A DNA stretch of 60,630 nt from Thermoplasmata archaeon (GTDB taxonomy: Archaea; Thermoplasmatota; Thermoplasmata; Halarchaeoplasmatales; Halarchaeoplasmataceae), in contig PWHR01000029.1 in NCBI GenBank assembly GCA_003554965.1, forward strand, positions 1 to 60,630. Direction: 5' to 3'. The translations under genes and the position numbers were made by a program. This document shows, piece by piece, positions 1 through 8,160 of this stretch; positions within the stretch are counted from its first letter, which is position 1, and every line of letters begins with the position of its first letter. A model generated the notes under the pieces. That model had not been told where the DNA came from. It ran no database searches and saw only the letters and a list, made by a program, of their open reading frames with translations.

Positions 1-300
1 CAAGTTCCTCGTAATCTGACCCAAGGTTTCTTTCTTCCTTTTCTATTATCATTTTCTCTAGCCATGTTATTCTCCAGCAATATACTGAGGAATCAAATTC
101 CTCATATCGTAGTAATTTTCTTTAAAATTACTACTAACTTAGAATTTTCCCTGGAAAATTCTGAGATTCGATGGAATTTGCAGGCAAATTCCAGTAGACT
201 TCATGGACTTTGTTGTTGTCTATATTCACTCCATGTCTTTCTCTCAGTCTTTCAGCGATAGCCACAGCACCCATGCGAAATTTTTTGCAGACAATACAAG
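1..300 (-). pseudogene. Remnant of an IS481-like transposase, cut by the left edge
   Basis: Read leftwards, codons from about 290 encode a stretch containing AIAERLRERHGVNIDNNKVH. From 80 down the same gene resumes with ILLENNMARENDNRKGRKKP and then WVR. This order (GAVALAERL..HG.., NKVH, LLEN, RKKPWVR) is what I know from the helix-turn-helix part of IS481/integrase-core transposases. Between the two halves lies about 110 bp of hairpins that adds foreign codons and a stop. A one-base slip near position 14 would turn the terminal VRLRGT into VRYEEL, the usual continuation, so a frameshift is likely too. No start codon or catalytic core is in view. It is non-functional as read; the downstream part lies outside the window. 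Confidence 0.6.
86..193. repeat. Four tandem hairpins (palindrome array)
   Basis: Four near-perfect palindromes follow one another. 86-104 has an 8-bp stem and CAA loop. 109-134 has an 11-bp stem and CTTT loop. 141-162 has a 10-bp stem and CT loop. 172-193 has a 10-bp stem and AG loop. Spacers are 4, 6 and 9 bases. Three of the four share an AATTT/AAATT core next to GG/CC. The array sits exactly where the transposase reading is interrupted, so it looks inserted. It could be a miniature palindromic element, recombinase sites or a structured RNA; the sequence alone does not decide. Confidence 0.7.
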
Positions 301-352
301 ATGGATAAGAAAGGGAAAACCTTAAAGTTGAGGCATTTCTCCTGATTTTCTA

Positions 353-1576
353 ATGCCTATAGAGTGGATAGGGTTTTTCGTTGCGATGGCCGTCATCGTG
401 ATAGGTGCCAATTATCACCTGATATTAGCGCTTTTTTCAGGCAGTATACTATTGGGTTTTTTTACGCTTGCTCCCGCTGAGATATTGACCCAGTTCTATG
501 AAACTTTGACCACACCTAATACTATATTTTTGATCTTCGCGTTAGGTATGATCCCGATGATCGGAGGTATATTACAGGTTAGTGGAAAGTTAGAGGACAT
601 AGTGAACAATCTCCGGATCGGAAAAAGACCATTTTTGGGCGCAACACCGGCTTTTATAGGCCTTTTGCCCATCCCGGGCGGTGCACTTTTCTCCGCACCA
701 CTGGTCGACAAGGCCGGAGAAGGTTTAGCGGCACATCTAAAAGCCGCTATCAACGTTTGGTTCCGTCATGTCATCTATTTCATCTATCCTATATCTTATG
801 CTTTGATCGTGGCTGCAGATGCGGCTGACTTGTCCATCTTCAGTATCGTAGTATTCCAGTTTCCATTCTTTCTGTTCTCTATATTTTTAGGGTATATTTT
901 CCTCTTAAGGAAAGCAGAAGGCGAGATGAGTTACGATTCTGAGATGGATATTGGCTCTTTGGTTCCTCCTATGTCTGTCCTAGTAGTGGCTCCTGTTATA
1001 TGGGCTGGAATGCATTATGGTGTGGGAATCCATGAAGATTTTGAGAATATGTTCGTGCTGATAGCTGTCTCTATAAGTTTCATCCTTGCGATAATCATCA
1101 CTATGGATTCCAAGAAGAACATACTGCCGGAAGCGGCTAAAGAGATGAAACCCTGGAATTTCATGGTGTTGATTTTCGCTCTTTACTTCTTCATCAATGT
1201 ATTTGAAGAATCAGGGATGGGAGGAGAGATCGGAGGATTGGCAGTTCCAGGGGGGGTTCTGCTCGTGGTTTTCGGTTTCCTATTAGGTTTTGGTACAGGA
1301 AGGATAATGCTACCGGCGTCAATAATCGCGCCGATCTACTTCGGTATGGCTAGAGTAGATGGACTCCCTACACTAGCTACTCTTGCAGCTTTCCAGGCCA
1401 TGTATATCGCTATCTTTACCGGCTATATAATAACTCCAGTACATCCGTGTATCAGCATATCTTTAGAATATTTCGACGGTAAGATGAGTAAATTTTTGAA
1501 AATCATGATACCGATGTTGGCTATCTCTGTAGGTGTGGCAGCCGGTACATACCTGTTATCTCGACTGATATGGTGA
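353..1576 (+). CDS. DUF401 family membrane protein
   Basis: A 407-residue polytopic membrane protein with about ten hydrophobic segments. It matches the archaeal DUF401 family by its twin signatures: GLLPIPGGALFSAP near residue 102 and ITPVHPCISISLEYF near residue 362. The family resembles gluconate/anion permeases of the ion-transporter superfamily, but its substrate is not known. The two loops fit re-entrant transport hairpins (inference). A paralogue with the same signatures lies at 20728-21942. The ATG at 353 has no clear Shine-Dalgarno sequence. The PyrK-like gene begins 47 bases after the stop and may be cotranscribed. Confidence 0.8.
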   Translation: MPIEWIGFFVAMAVIVIGANYHLILALFSGSILLGFFTLAPAEILTQFYETLTTPNTIFLIFALGMIPMIGGILQVSGKLEDIVNNLRIGKRPFLGATPAFIGLLPIPGGALFSAPLVDKAGEGLAAHLKAAINVWFRHVIYFIYPISYALIVAADAADLSIFSIVVFQFPFFLFSIFLGYIFLLRKAEGEMSYDSEMDIGSLVPPMSVLVVAPVIWAGMHYGVGIHEDFENMFVLIAVSISFILAIIITMDSKKNILPEAAKEMKPWNFMVLIFALYFFINVFEESGMGGEIGGLAVPGGVLLVVFGFLLGFGTGRIMLPASIIAPIYFGMARVDGLPTLATLAAFQAMYIAIFTGYIITPVHPCISISLEYFDGKMSKFLKIMIPMLAISVGVAAGTYLLSRLIW

Positions 1577-1623
1577 TCAACAAATACCGAAATATCTAAA
1601 AGTCTAATGATCATCCCTTATTG

Positions 1624-2403
1624 ATGAGCGAGAATCTAAAGATAGTCGAGATCGAAGAGATAAAGAGCGAAACCCCGACTATAAAGACCCTTTATTTTGA
1701 TTGGGGTGAAAAGTTCAAACCGGGTCAATTCGTGATGGTCTGGATTCCAGGGTTGGATGAAATACCGATGGCCATCTCGAACGATGGGCTTGATTTTATC
1801 ACCGTAAAAAATAGAGGTGAAGCCACTAAAAGGCTCCATGAGATAGAAAGAGGTACAAAGCTTGGTATAAGAGGCCCATATGGTAACGGTTACAAGCTAA
1901 AGGGTGAAAAATTATTGATCATAACGGGAGGATGCGGGGGAGCATCAATGATAGAATTGGTCCGTACAGCTGAGGAAGTGGATAAAACAATCGTAACCTG
2001 TTTGGGTGGAGAGACGGAAAAAGAACTGCTCTACAGAGATAGATTCTCCGATCTAACTGACTTGAAGGTCTCTACCGATGACGGAAGTGCAGGGCACCAC
2101 GGTTTTGTCACCGAGCTGGCTGAAAAGGTTGTGGAGAAAGAGAGGATCGATTCCGTATACACGTGCGGTCCAGAGATCATGATGAAAAAAGTCGTTGATA
2201 TGTGCTTGAAAAAGGATATCCCTGTTCAAGCTTCTTTAGAGCGTTATATGAAGTGTGGCATAGGCATCTGTGACTCTTGTACTATAGATGGAAAACAGGT
2301 CTGTGTCGACGGGCCGGTCTTTTTCGGGAGAGAGCTTAAAGATATGGCGGAGTTCGGGAAATACGAGAGGACAAAGGAAGGTTTGAAGGTCAAAAAAAGT
2401 TGA
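1624..2403 (+). CDS. PyrK-like iron-sulfur flavoprotein (dihydroorotate dehydrogenase electron-transfer subunit)
   Basis: About 259 residues with ferredoxin-reductase architecture: an FAD-binding barrel (KPGQFVMVWIPG, residues 30-42), an NAD-binding domain (ITGGCGGASMIEL near 100) and a C-terminal [2Fe-2S] site with cysteines in CGIGICDSCTIDGKQVC. In PyrDB-type enzymes this subunit passes electrons from dihydroorotate to NAD. No pyrD lies beside it here, so the partner may be encoded elsewhere or the protein may serve another oxidoreductase. The start is the ATG at 1624; a TTG directly before it is less likely. It follows the DUF401 gene closely. Confidence 0.8.
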   Translation: MSENLKIVEIEEIKSETPTIKTLYFDWGEKFKPGQFVMVWIPGLDEIPMAISNDGLDFITVKNRGEATKRLHEIERGTKLGIRGPYGNGYKLKGEKLLIITGGCGGASMIELVRTAEEVDKTIVTCLGGETEKELLYRDRFSDLTDLKVSTDDGSAGHHGFVTELAEKVVEKERIDSVYTCGPEIMMKKVVDMCLKKDIPVQASLERYMKCGIGICDSCTIDGKQVCVDGPVFFGRELKDMAEFGKYERTKEGLKVKKS

Positions 2404-2510
2404 AATTGAAAAATTTCCGTTTATAAGGATAAATATACCAAGGAACTCACAGTCTACACAGGATTTTAAGACAACACTTAGAAATCATTGATAAGTTGAT
2501 CTGACTCTAT

Positions 2511-2789
2511 TTATTGATCTTCACCTTCTAAAGCTACGATATCTATTTTAGCCTTGCTTCTACAATCTTTACAGCGGATCGGAATCCCAGATTCTCCCTC
2601 TTGTTTCATCTCGGGAGAGATTATATCTGAATCGCAGTCCATACATATCCATATCTCTTTTTCTTTATCCCATGTGATCAATCCTCCGCAGTTAGCACAT
2701 TTTAGAGGACCTTCATAATCACAATCGCTTATCGGACATTCAACCCATAGTATCACATTTTTTTTAGAGATGTCGATATCGGATGACAT
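2511..2789 (-). CDS. Small protein with several CxxC zinc knuckles
   Basis: A 92-residue soluble protein with cysteines arranged as CPISDC, CANCG, CMDCD and CKDC, enough for two zinc ribbons. I do not recognise a named family. It is convergent with the PyrK-like gene and divergent from the membrane protein at 2876, so it is probably its own unit. Its ATG at 2789 lies about 87 bases from the next start. Zinc binding is inferred from the cysteine pairs. The function is unknown. Confidence 0.6.
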   Translation of the reverse strand: MSSDIDISKKNVILWVECPISDCDYEGPLKCANCGGLITWDKEKEIWICMDCDSDIISPEMKQEGESGIPIRCKDCRSKAKIDIVALEGEDQ

Positions 2790-2875
2790 ATTGTAAAAAC
2801 TAAATTGAAAGAAGGTATTAATTCTTTATCCGGTTACCGTAAATTATTTTTAGAAATAAATCATGCTTCACGATA

Positions 2876-3418
2876 ATGGTTGAGTTCGAGAAAAAAAACT
2901 TTTTCATTGGGTTGATCCTTCTGGTCTTAGGATCAGATGTACTGTTTTCACTTTCAGGTCATTACAGGGCAGGGAGCTCCATTTTTTTTCTGATAGGGAT
3001 CACTTTCATATATTTATCTTTCAAAAGAGCTAAGGAAGATTTCGAAGAATCTGCCCCAGAGGTACTTCAAGGGTTGATCTATTATCCGAAACTACCTTAT
3101 TTTCAAACTTTAGTTGTGTTCTTTCTTTTCTTGAGCACCCTGTTTTTTGTACCGGATTTTTTAGGAATAGCGGTGATCTTGCTGGGTTTAGGAGTCAGTC
3201 AAGCCATATTAACGGTCTTCAAAAAATACATGAAAGATAGGGTGAAAGTTTTGACTGTCATCAAATTTCAGATCTTTGTATTTTTTTCTATGCACTTTAA
3301 TGTGACAGCGAACGATCTTTTCATATTACGCCCTATACCTGACGTTTTCACCGAGATCTTTGTTTTGCTAGCCTGGATAGCTATGTTCTTAAATCTCTAC
3401 CTCAAATTTAAAGATTAG
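2876..3418 (+). CDS. Hypothetical membrane protein
   Basis: A 180-residue protein with about six hydrophobic segments: two in the first 50 residues, two around residues 80-115 and two near the C-terminus. A basic, charged loop lies between them. I recognise no family motif. The ATG at 2876 has a T/A-rich stretch about 30 bases upstream and no ribosome binding site, which suggests a leaderless transcript. The two-module regulator follows after 70 bases. The function is unknown. Confidence 0.6.
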   Translation: MVEFEKKNFFIGLILLVLGSDVLFSLSGHYRAGSSIFFLIGITFIYLSFKRAKEDFEESAPEVLQGLIYYPKLPYFQTLVVFFLFLSTLFFVPDFLGIAVILLGLGVSQAILTVFKKYMKDRVKVLTVIKFQIFVFFSMHFNVTANDLFILRPIPDVFTEIFVLLAWIAMFLNLYLKFKD

Positions 3419-3488
3419 ATATTCTACTTTAAAGTTGAGAAGATCCAACCATCGAAACTTTGATAAATAAATCATCCTATACGCAAAC

Positions 3489-4523
3489 ATGGATTATCTT
3501 CACAATAAAAAGGATCTCCGTTTACTCCGGTATCTCCTATCAGGTGAGGGAGTACACGTTAACGTGAGCGAGTTGGCCCGGGATATGGACGTCCACTGGG
3601 CGACCGCGAAAAAGAAATTGGAGACACTCTATAAAAAAGGTCTGTTGAATCCCCCGATATATCCTTTCATCCAACTTTACGACGAGTATCCTCTTCTAGT
3701 CTTGGTCAGAGCCGATATGCCGAGAACACAATGGGTGAAAGAATTTTATCAAAATGATTCTCACATCTTCGCAGCCTTCACCTGCATGGAAGGCCTGTAC
3801 AACACTTTCCTGATAGAATTCTTTGAAAGTTTAGAAGATTATCATTCTTGGCGGAATGACATAGTTAAAGAGAACAAGATCCCCTCCAGAGAGGAGAGGA
3901 CTCCGGCTAACGCCGATTTTTTTAGCAATAAACTCACCTTCAAATATGAACCAAATTCTTTCATAGAACAGTTGGAAGATGAATTTGAGCGAGAAGGGCA
4001 TGTAGAACTGGGTGGGGAGGAATTGGATAGAGAATTCTTCCACATATTGAACGGAGTCATGAAAGGGGAGCATATACGGACAAATCATTCCTATCTAGCT
4101 AGAGAGTTGGGAGTGAACAGAAAAACGGTTAAGAGAAGGATAGAAAAGTTGTTGAGCCACGAGATCATAGACGAACCGAAATGTTTCTTTCCTAAGTTAT
4201 TAGTCCCTCCTAGCTACAATTTGATAATCACTATGATAGAGGCCATCGCGGAAAGAGATCAGATCAAGGATTACTTGAAAAAAGATCCTAACGTTCCTAG
4301 AGCTGTAGAGACCAGCACTAAAAGATACAATTTTTTGGTATTCACGGCATTCAGAACCGTCGAAGATTTTTTCGATTGGAGTGAGAGGATAAGATCGGAG
4401 TTCCCTGAGAGCATAGGTGCTATATCCAAAACGATACTCTCTTCCAAAATGATACACTTAATAAATCCTTCAAAAGTATCATTGGGATTTATCGAGAAAA
4501 GGTTGAAAGAGTTGAGCAATTGA
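3489..4523 (+). CDS. Transcription regulator with two tandem winged-helix/sensor modules
   Basis: A 344-residue protein built as two similar halves. Residues about 5-55 form a winged helix (VSELARDMDVHWATAKKKLE), followed by an alpha/beta region. Residues about 185-240 form a second winged helix (LARELGVNRKTVKRRIEKL), followed by a similar region. This recalls Lrp/AsnC-like proteins in which a DNA-binding domain is paired with a RAM-type effector domain, but the sensor halves are diverged. It precedes glutamate dehydrogenase by 180 bases in the same direction. Control of amino-acid catabolism is a reasonable guess, not shown. Confidence 0.65.
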   Translation: MDYLHNKKDLRLLRYLLSGEGVHVNVSELARDMDVHWATAKKKLETLYKKGLLNPPIYPFIQLYDEYPLLVLVRADMPRTQWVKEFYQNDSHIFAAFTCMEGLYNTFLIEFFESLEDYHSWRNDIVKENKIPSREERTPANADFFSNKLTFKYEPNSFIEQLEDEFEREGHVELGGEELDREFFHILNGVMKGEHIRTNHSYLARELGVNRKTVKRRIEKLLSHEIIDEPKCFFPKLLVPPSYNLIITMIEAIAERDQIKDYLKKDPNVPRAVETSTKRYNFLVFTAFRTVEDFFDWSERIRSEFPESIGAISKTILSSKMIHLINPSKVSLGFIEKRLKELSN

Positions 4524-4703
4524 GTTAGACCCTGTTTTGTTCAATTTGATGAAAATTTTCGTTTGCCTTTTTTATGGCTTTATGATGTTGGTTATTTTTG
4601 GATATAAATAAAGGTCAACATCTTCAAAAATACTCTCCGATATTGTAAGATAATTTTTTATAGCACCAATAATTTGCCCCAGACACCTTGAGGTGAATAA
4701 AAT

Positions 4704-5990
4704 ATGTCGGAAGAAGACTACAACCCGTATAAGGAAGCCCAAGAGCAGTTCGACAGGATAGCTGAAAAGTGTGATCTTGACGAATCGATTAGAGATCTGC
4801 TCAGAGAACCAATCAAAGAATACCATTTCAACCTCCCAGTGAAAATGGATGATGGGAGCACTGAGGTTTTCAAAGCTTATAGAGTTCAACATAATGATGC
4901 ATTGGGACCCTGTAAAGGCGGTATAAGGTTCCATCCTGAAGAGACCATAGATACGATCCGCGCTCTAGCCATTTGGATGACTTGGAAAACGGCTGTAGCT
5001 GATCTTCCTTTGGGAGGCGGCAAAGGAGGAGTTATTTGTGATCCTCGAGAGATGTCGGAAAGAGAACAAGAGCGTGTATCTAGGGAGTACATAAAGCAGA
5101 TAAACAAGAATATCGGTCCCCTCCAGGACGTTCCGGCACCTGACGTGATGACCAGCGCTAAACACATGCTCTGGATGATGGATGAATATGAAAATATAAG
5201 GGGTGGAAGATATCCCGGAGTCATAACCGGAAAACCAAAAGATATGGGTGGTTCTAAAGGTAGAACCGAAGCTACTGGCTACGGTGTTATATATGTTCTT
5301 AGAGAACTTCTCAACGAACTCGATAGAGATTTTGAGGACACCACTGCTTCTGTCCAAGGTTTCGGCAACGTGGCTCAGCACGCTGCTGAACTTTTCACGG
5401 AATATGGAGGTAAATTGGTCTCAGTTTCGTGCTGGGATCAAGAGGACAAGAAACCATACAGCTATTACAGAGAGAGCGGTGTTGACGTTGACGAACTGAG
5501 AAATATAACTGATGAGTACGGCAGTATAGACAAAGAAAAGGCGAAAGAAAAGGGTTATGAAAGATTGTCTGGCGAAGACTGGCTTAAGCAAGAAGTTGAC
5601 GTATTGATTCCCGCCGCTCTGGAGAACGCCATAAACAAAGATAACGTGAAGGAGATACCTGAAAGTGTTGACATAATCATTTCTGGAGCAAATGGTCCCA
5701 TAACCACGGAAGCCGACGATATATTGAAGGATCGCGATCTTTTAGTCGTTCCTGATTTCTTAGCCAATGCCGGTGGCGTCACCTGCAGTTATTTCGAGCA
5801 GGTACAGAGCAACCAAAATTACTATTGGTCGAAGGAGGAAGTCCTAGAGAAACTGGATAGCAAAATGACCAATGCGTTCCATGAAGTATGGAATCTCTCT
5901 CAAGAAGAAGATATAAGGATGAAAGAAGCCGCATACATAATTTCTATCAAAAGAGTGGCAGAGGCTTGCAAAGCAAGAGGTTGGCTCTAA
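4704..5990 (+). CDS. gdhA: Glutamate dehydrogenase (Glu/Leu/Phe/Val family)
   Basis: The enzyme interconverts glutamate with 2-oxoglutarate and ammonia. The 428 residues match the usual archaeal length. The substrate domain carries KGGIRFHPE (about residue 72) and the catalytic-lysine loop PLGGGKGGV (about residue 103). The nucleotide fold shows VQGFGNVAQHAAELF, and IISGANGP and PDFLANAGGV lie near the C-terminus. GAGGTGA about ten bases upstream supports the ATG at 4704. In a fermenter it would couple transamination to NAD(P)H and ammonia release, feeding 2-oxoglutarate to the ferredoxin oxidoreductase at 44-46.6 kb. Choice of NAD or NADP cannot be read with confidence. Confidence 0.95.
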   Translation: MSEEDYNPYKEAQEQFDRIAEKCDLDESIRDLLREPIKEYHFNLPVKMDDGSTEVFKAYRVQHNDALGPCKGGIRFHPEETIDTIRALAIWMTWKTAVADLPLGGGKGGVICDPREMSEREQERVSREYIKQINKNIGPLQDVPAPDVMTSAKHMLWMMDEYENIRGGRYPGVITGKPKDMGGSKGRTEATGYGVIYVLRELLNELDRDFEDTTASVQGFGNVAQHAAELFTEYGGKLVSVSCWDQEDKKPYSYYRESGVDVDELRNITDEYGSIDKEKAKEKGYERLSGEDWLKQEVDVLIPAALENAINKDNVKEIPESVDIIISGANGPITTEADDILKDRDLLVVPDFLANAGGVTCSYFEQVQSNQNYYWSKEEVLEKLDSKMTNAFHEVWNLSQEEDIRMKEAAYIISIKRVAEACKARGWL

Positions 5991-6051
5991 AACAACAACT
6001 ACAAAAACCATTCCTCATATTTATTGATAAAAAAGGAAAAAGGGTAAGGGT

Positions 6052-6076
6052 CCGGGCATTATCGTGATACACCCGG
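6052..6076 (+). terminator. Weak hairpin downstream of gdhA
   Basis: CCGGG at 6052-6056 pairs with CCCGG at 6072-6076 around a 15-base loop containing TTATCGTGATA. T-rich sequence follows, including a run of five T. It may end the gdhA transcript. The stem is short, so this is tentative. Confidence 0.3.
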
Positions 6077-6125
6077 TACTCTTCCTGATATTTTTCTATT
6101 CACTATTTTTGTCGAAGTAGAAAAC

Positions 6126-6470
6126 CTAAGCGATTAGACCCCATATACCCACAACCAGGGTGATTATTCCTATTATCGTTTGGAAGCTCCCCAGGACTTT
6201 GGCTAATTTTTCTATGTAGTCGCCGACAGCTGGAAGTGTTTGCAATAAGCCTGTAGCTAACATTATGCCCGCTATTATAAGCATTATCGGTCCCAAACTC
6301 ACACTGAATGTCCATATACCGTAGATCAGGGCTATTATTCCTATTATCCCCTGGAACCCGCCTAACCACTTGGCAAACTTCTTTATGTGTTCACCTAGAG
6401 CTGGTATTACTCCAAGTAATCCTGTCAGTAGTATCAATCCTGCTACAATCAGTAATATGTCTCCTATCAT
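6126..6470 (-). CDS. Small membrane protein made of two internal repeats
   Basis: About 114 residues in two homologous halves. Each runs: hydrophobic helix ending in TGLL, a short amphipathic stretch (PALGEHIKKFAKWLGGFQ in the first, PAVGDYIEKLAKVLGSFQ in the second), then a second helix ending in GIW. That predicts four membrane segments from an ancient duplication. The ATG at 6470 is preceded by GGTGA; two in-frame GTG codons (6479, 6476) are alternatives. It is convergent with gdhA and divergent from the RPA-like gene. I know no functional assignment for it. Confidence 0.65.
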   Translation of the reverse strand: MIGDILLIVAGLILLTGLLGVIPALGEHIKKFAKWLGGFQGIIGIIALIYGIWTFSVSLGPIMLIIAGIMLATGLLQTLPAVGDYIEKLAKVLGSFQTIIGIITLVVGIWGLIA

Positions 6471-6564
6471 TTTCACCACAAATAAGATAACTTCAACAAT
6501 CTATATATATATTTCCCAATTTTTAATCCGACAGATTTTAATCTCTAGTGTTTATTTGCTGATA

Positions 6565-7029
6565 ATGATGACTTCTATAGAGGAACTGTATAAGAAAGTT
6601 TCAGACATATATACCGAAGATGAGTTCGATGAGAAGATAGATAAGAGACGAAAAGAATTTGAAGATCTTTTCGACGAAGAAGCTTTGGCACATCTTATCG
6701 TGGCTGAGGAAGGAAGGAACGACGAAGCAGTAGATAACCTCGAAGAAGTTGAGATCGGGGAGGAATGCACCATTGAAGGAGAAATAGTAGATCTGGGAGA
6801 TTTAAGGACTTTCGAGAATGAGAACGGTGAGGGTAGAGTTAGAAACGTCCGTATCGACGACGGAACTGGTTCTATAAAATTGGTCCTTTGGAACGAGGAC
6901 ACGGAGATGGTTGAAGATCAGTTCGAGGTCGGAACGAATATAAGGGTGGCAAACGGCTATGTTCAGGACAAGGGTTATGGAAAACAGATAAGCATAGGCA
7001 AGTGGGGCGAGGTTCAGGTACTCGATTAG
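6565..7029 (+). CDS. RPA-like single-stranded DNA-binding OB-fold protein
   Basis: A 154-residue protein. An acidic helical N-terminus (residues 1-60) precedes one OB fold (about 65-150) with VRNVRIDDGTGSIKLVLWN and GYGKQISIGKWGEV, typical of archaeal replication protein A family OB folds. It should bind single-stranded DNA in replication or repair. Upstream in-frame codons run back to 6370 but overlap the opposite gene and lack this character, so the tandem ATGs at 6565/6568 are preferred. A zinc-ribbon gene and a GINS gene follow, giving a replication-flavoured cluster. Confidence 0.75.
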   Translation: MMTSIEELYKKVSDIYTEDEFDEKIDKRRKEFEDLFDEEALAHLIVAEEGRNDEAVDNLEEVEIGEECTIEGEIVDLGDLRTFENENGEGRVRNVRIDDGTGSIKLVLWNEDTEMVEDQFEVGTNIRVANGYVQDKGYGKQISIGKWGEVQVLD

Positions 7030-7086
7030 TTCAACACACATTCTCTCAGCAAAAAGGATTAATATCTTCATTGTCTTACACTATCC

Positions 7087-7308
7087 ATGATGGAAGAAGA
7101 TAAGGAAGAGGGCTTCATTGAGGAATTGATCGAATGTCCGTTCTGCGGAGGATTCGTCCCTAACGAATTTGAGTGTTCTTTGTGCGGTTACGAACTTGTA
7201 GAGCTTGAGATAGACGGAAGAACTAAAATTACCTGTTCAAACTGTAGAGCTGAAGTCGACGAAGAAAGGGAAGAGTGCCCATCTTGCGGTACTTTATTCA
7301 TTCTTTGA
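7087..7308 (+). CDS. Small double zinc-ribbon protein
   Basis: 73 residues with four cysteine pairs: CPFCGG, CSLCG, CSNC and CPSCG. Two zinc ribbons are predicted, preceded by an acidic tail. It lies 57 bases after the RPA-like gene and 63 before the GINS gene in the same direction, so a role with DNA or RNA machinery is plausible but only inferred from position. Confidence 0.65.
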   Translation: MMEEDKEEGFIEELIECPFCGGFVPNEFECSLCGYELVELEIDGRTKITCSNCRAEVDEEREECPSCGTLFIL

Positions 7309-7371
7309 ATCGGTCCTCCTGAAAAGCCCTATTCCAAAAAATAATAATAAATAAACGAGATTGAGAAAAAT

Positions 7372-8136
7372 ATGACTGACGACGGACTTGATTATGAAGA
7401 TGTGGTAGATGTTTGGGAGAGAGAAAGAGATTCAGAACAACCTTGTGCTCTGCCTGATAACTTTTATCAAAGGCTCAGAGAGTATATTCAAGACCTTGAA
7501 GTTATGTCAGAAGAGATCGGTTTATCTCCTGCAAATAAAAGGGAAAGAAGGATACAAAAACAATATCAGAGAGTCAAAAATATAGCTGATCGTTTCTTTA
7601 AAGAGCGCCAAAGAAAGATCGTTTTGTCTGCATATCATAAATCACTTGGACAGGACGTGAACGCCTCTAATCTGATAGATAGAGAACTTCAACTTTTGAA
7701 TGAAGTGTCTAGCCTTCTAGAAGAGCAAAAAAATATCGTATTTTTAGGAGAATACAAAAGGAAAACTAAAGGGGACAAGGAGGAAGAAGAGTTAGATCCG
7801 CTCAAAGAAGAAAGAGAAGAGAGTATGGGTGGAGAAAAAACGGAGGCCGAGTTGAGTGAGAAAACGATGGAAGAAGAGGAATATCTAGAACCCGAGAAGG
7901 AAGACGAGATAGTAGAACCTAGCACTGGAGAGAAGCATGAAAGAGGAAAAGATCAGAGCCTCCAGAAAAATGCAAAAGCTCATGAAGAACTTTTGATCCA
8001 TATCACCGATGATATCCCTCCGTTCGTTGATATTGATACTACTTACGATCTGAATAAAGAGGACGTAGTGACTCTAAATAAAGATATAGCTCAGGTGCTA
8101 ATAGAAAGGGACAAGGCTAGAAAAATAAAACTCTAG
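7372..8136 (+). CDS. Archaeal GINS complex subunit (Gins51 type)
   Basis: GINS joins MCM and GAN/Cdc45 in the replicative helicase. The 254-residue protein has a helical A-domain with the N-terminal LPDNFYQRLREYI, a central highly acidic linker (about residues 135-205) and a C-terminal B-domain with PFVDIDTTYDLNKEDVVTL followed by IAQVLIERDKA. A-domain first and this B-domain signature are characteristic of Gins51. It is the last gene of the RPA-like/zinc-ribbon/GINS run and converges on L11. The long acidic linker is the main oddity. Confidence 0.8.
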   Translation: MTDDGLDYEDVVDVWERERDSEQPCALPDNFYQRLREYIQDLEVMSEEIGLSPANKRERRIQKQYQRVKNIADRFFKERQRKIVLSAYHKSLGQDVNASNLIDRELQLLNEVSSLLEEQKNIVFLGEYKRKTKGDKEEEELDPLKEEREESMGGEKTEAELSEKTMEEEEYLEPEKEDEIVEPSTGEKHERGKDQSLQKNAKAHEELLIHITDDIPPFVDIDTTYDLNKEDVVTLNKDIAQVLIERDKARKIKL

Positions 8137-8151
8137 ACTGGCAAGGATTCG

Positions 8152-8160
8152 TTTTTTTTT
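8152..8160 (+). terminator. Oligo-T terminator between GINS and L11
   Basis: Nine consecutive T residues begin 15 bases after the GINS stop codon and run into the L11 stop codon on the other strand. Archaeal RNA polymerase terminates at such T tracts without needing a hairpin, so this probably ends the GINS transcript. Confidence 0.5.

Noticed and set aside
64-261. 65-codon plus-strand frame at the left end
   Set aside because: It runs through the hairpin array and antisense to the transposase remnant; no promoter or family.
6370-6564. N-terminal extension of the RPA-like protein
   Set aside because: It lies antisense to the duplicated membrane protein and has no family match; the tandem ATG at 6565/6568 fits better.
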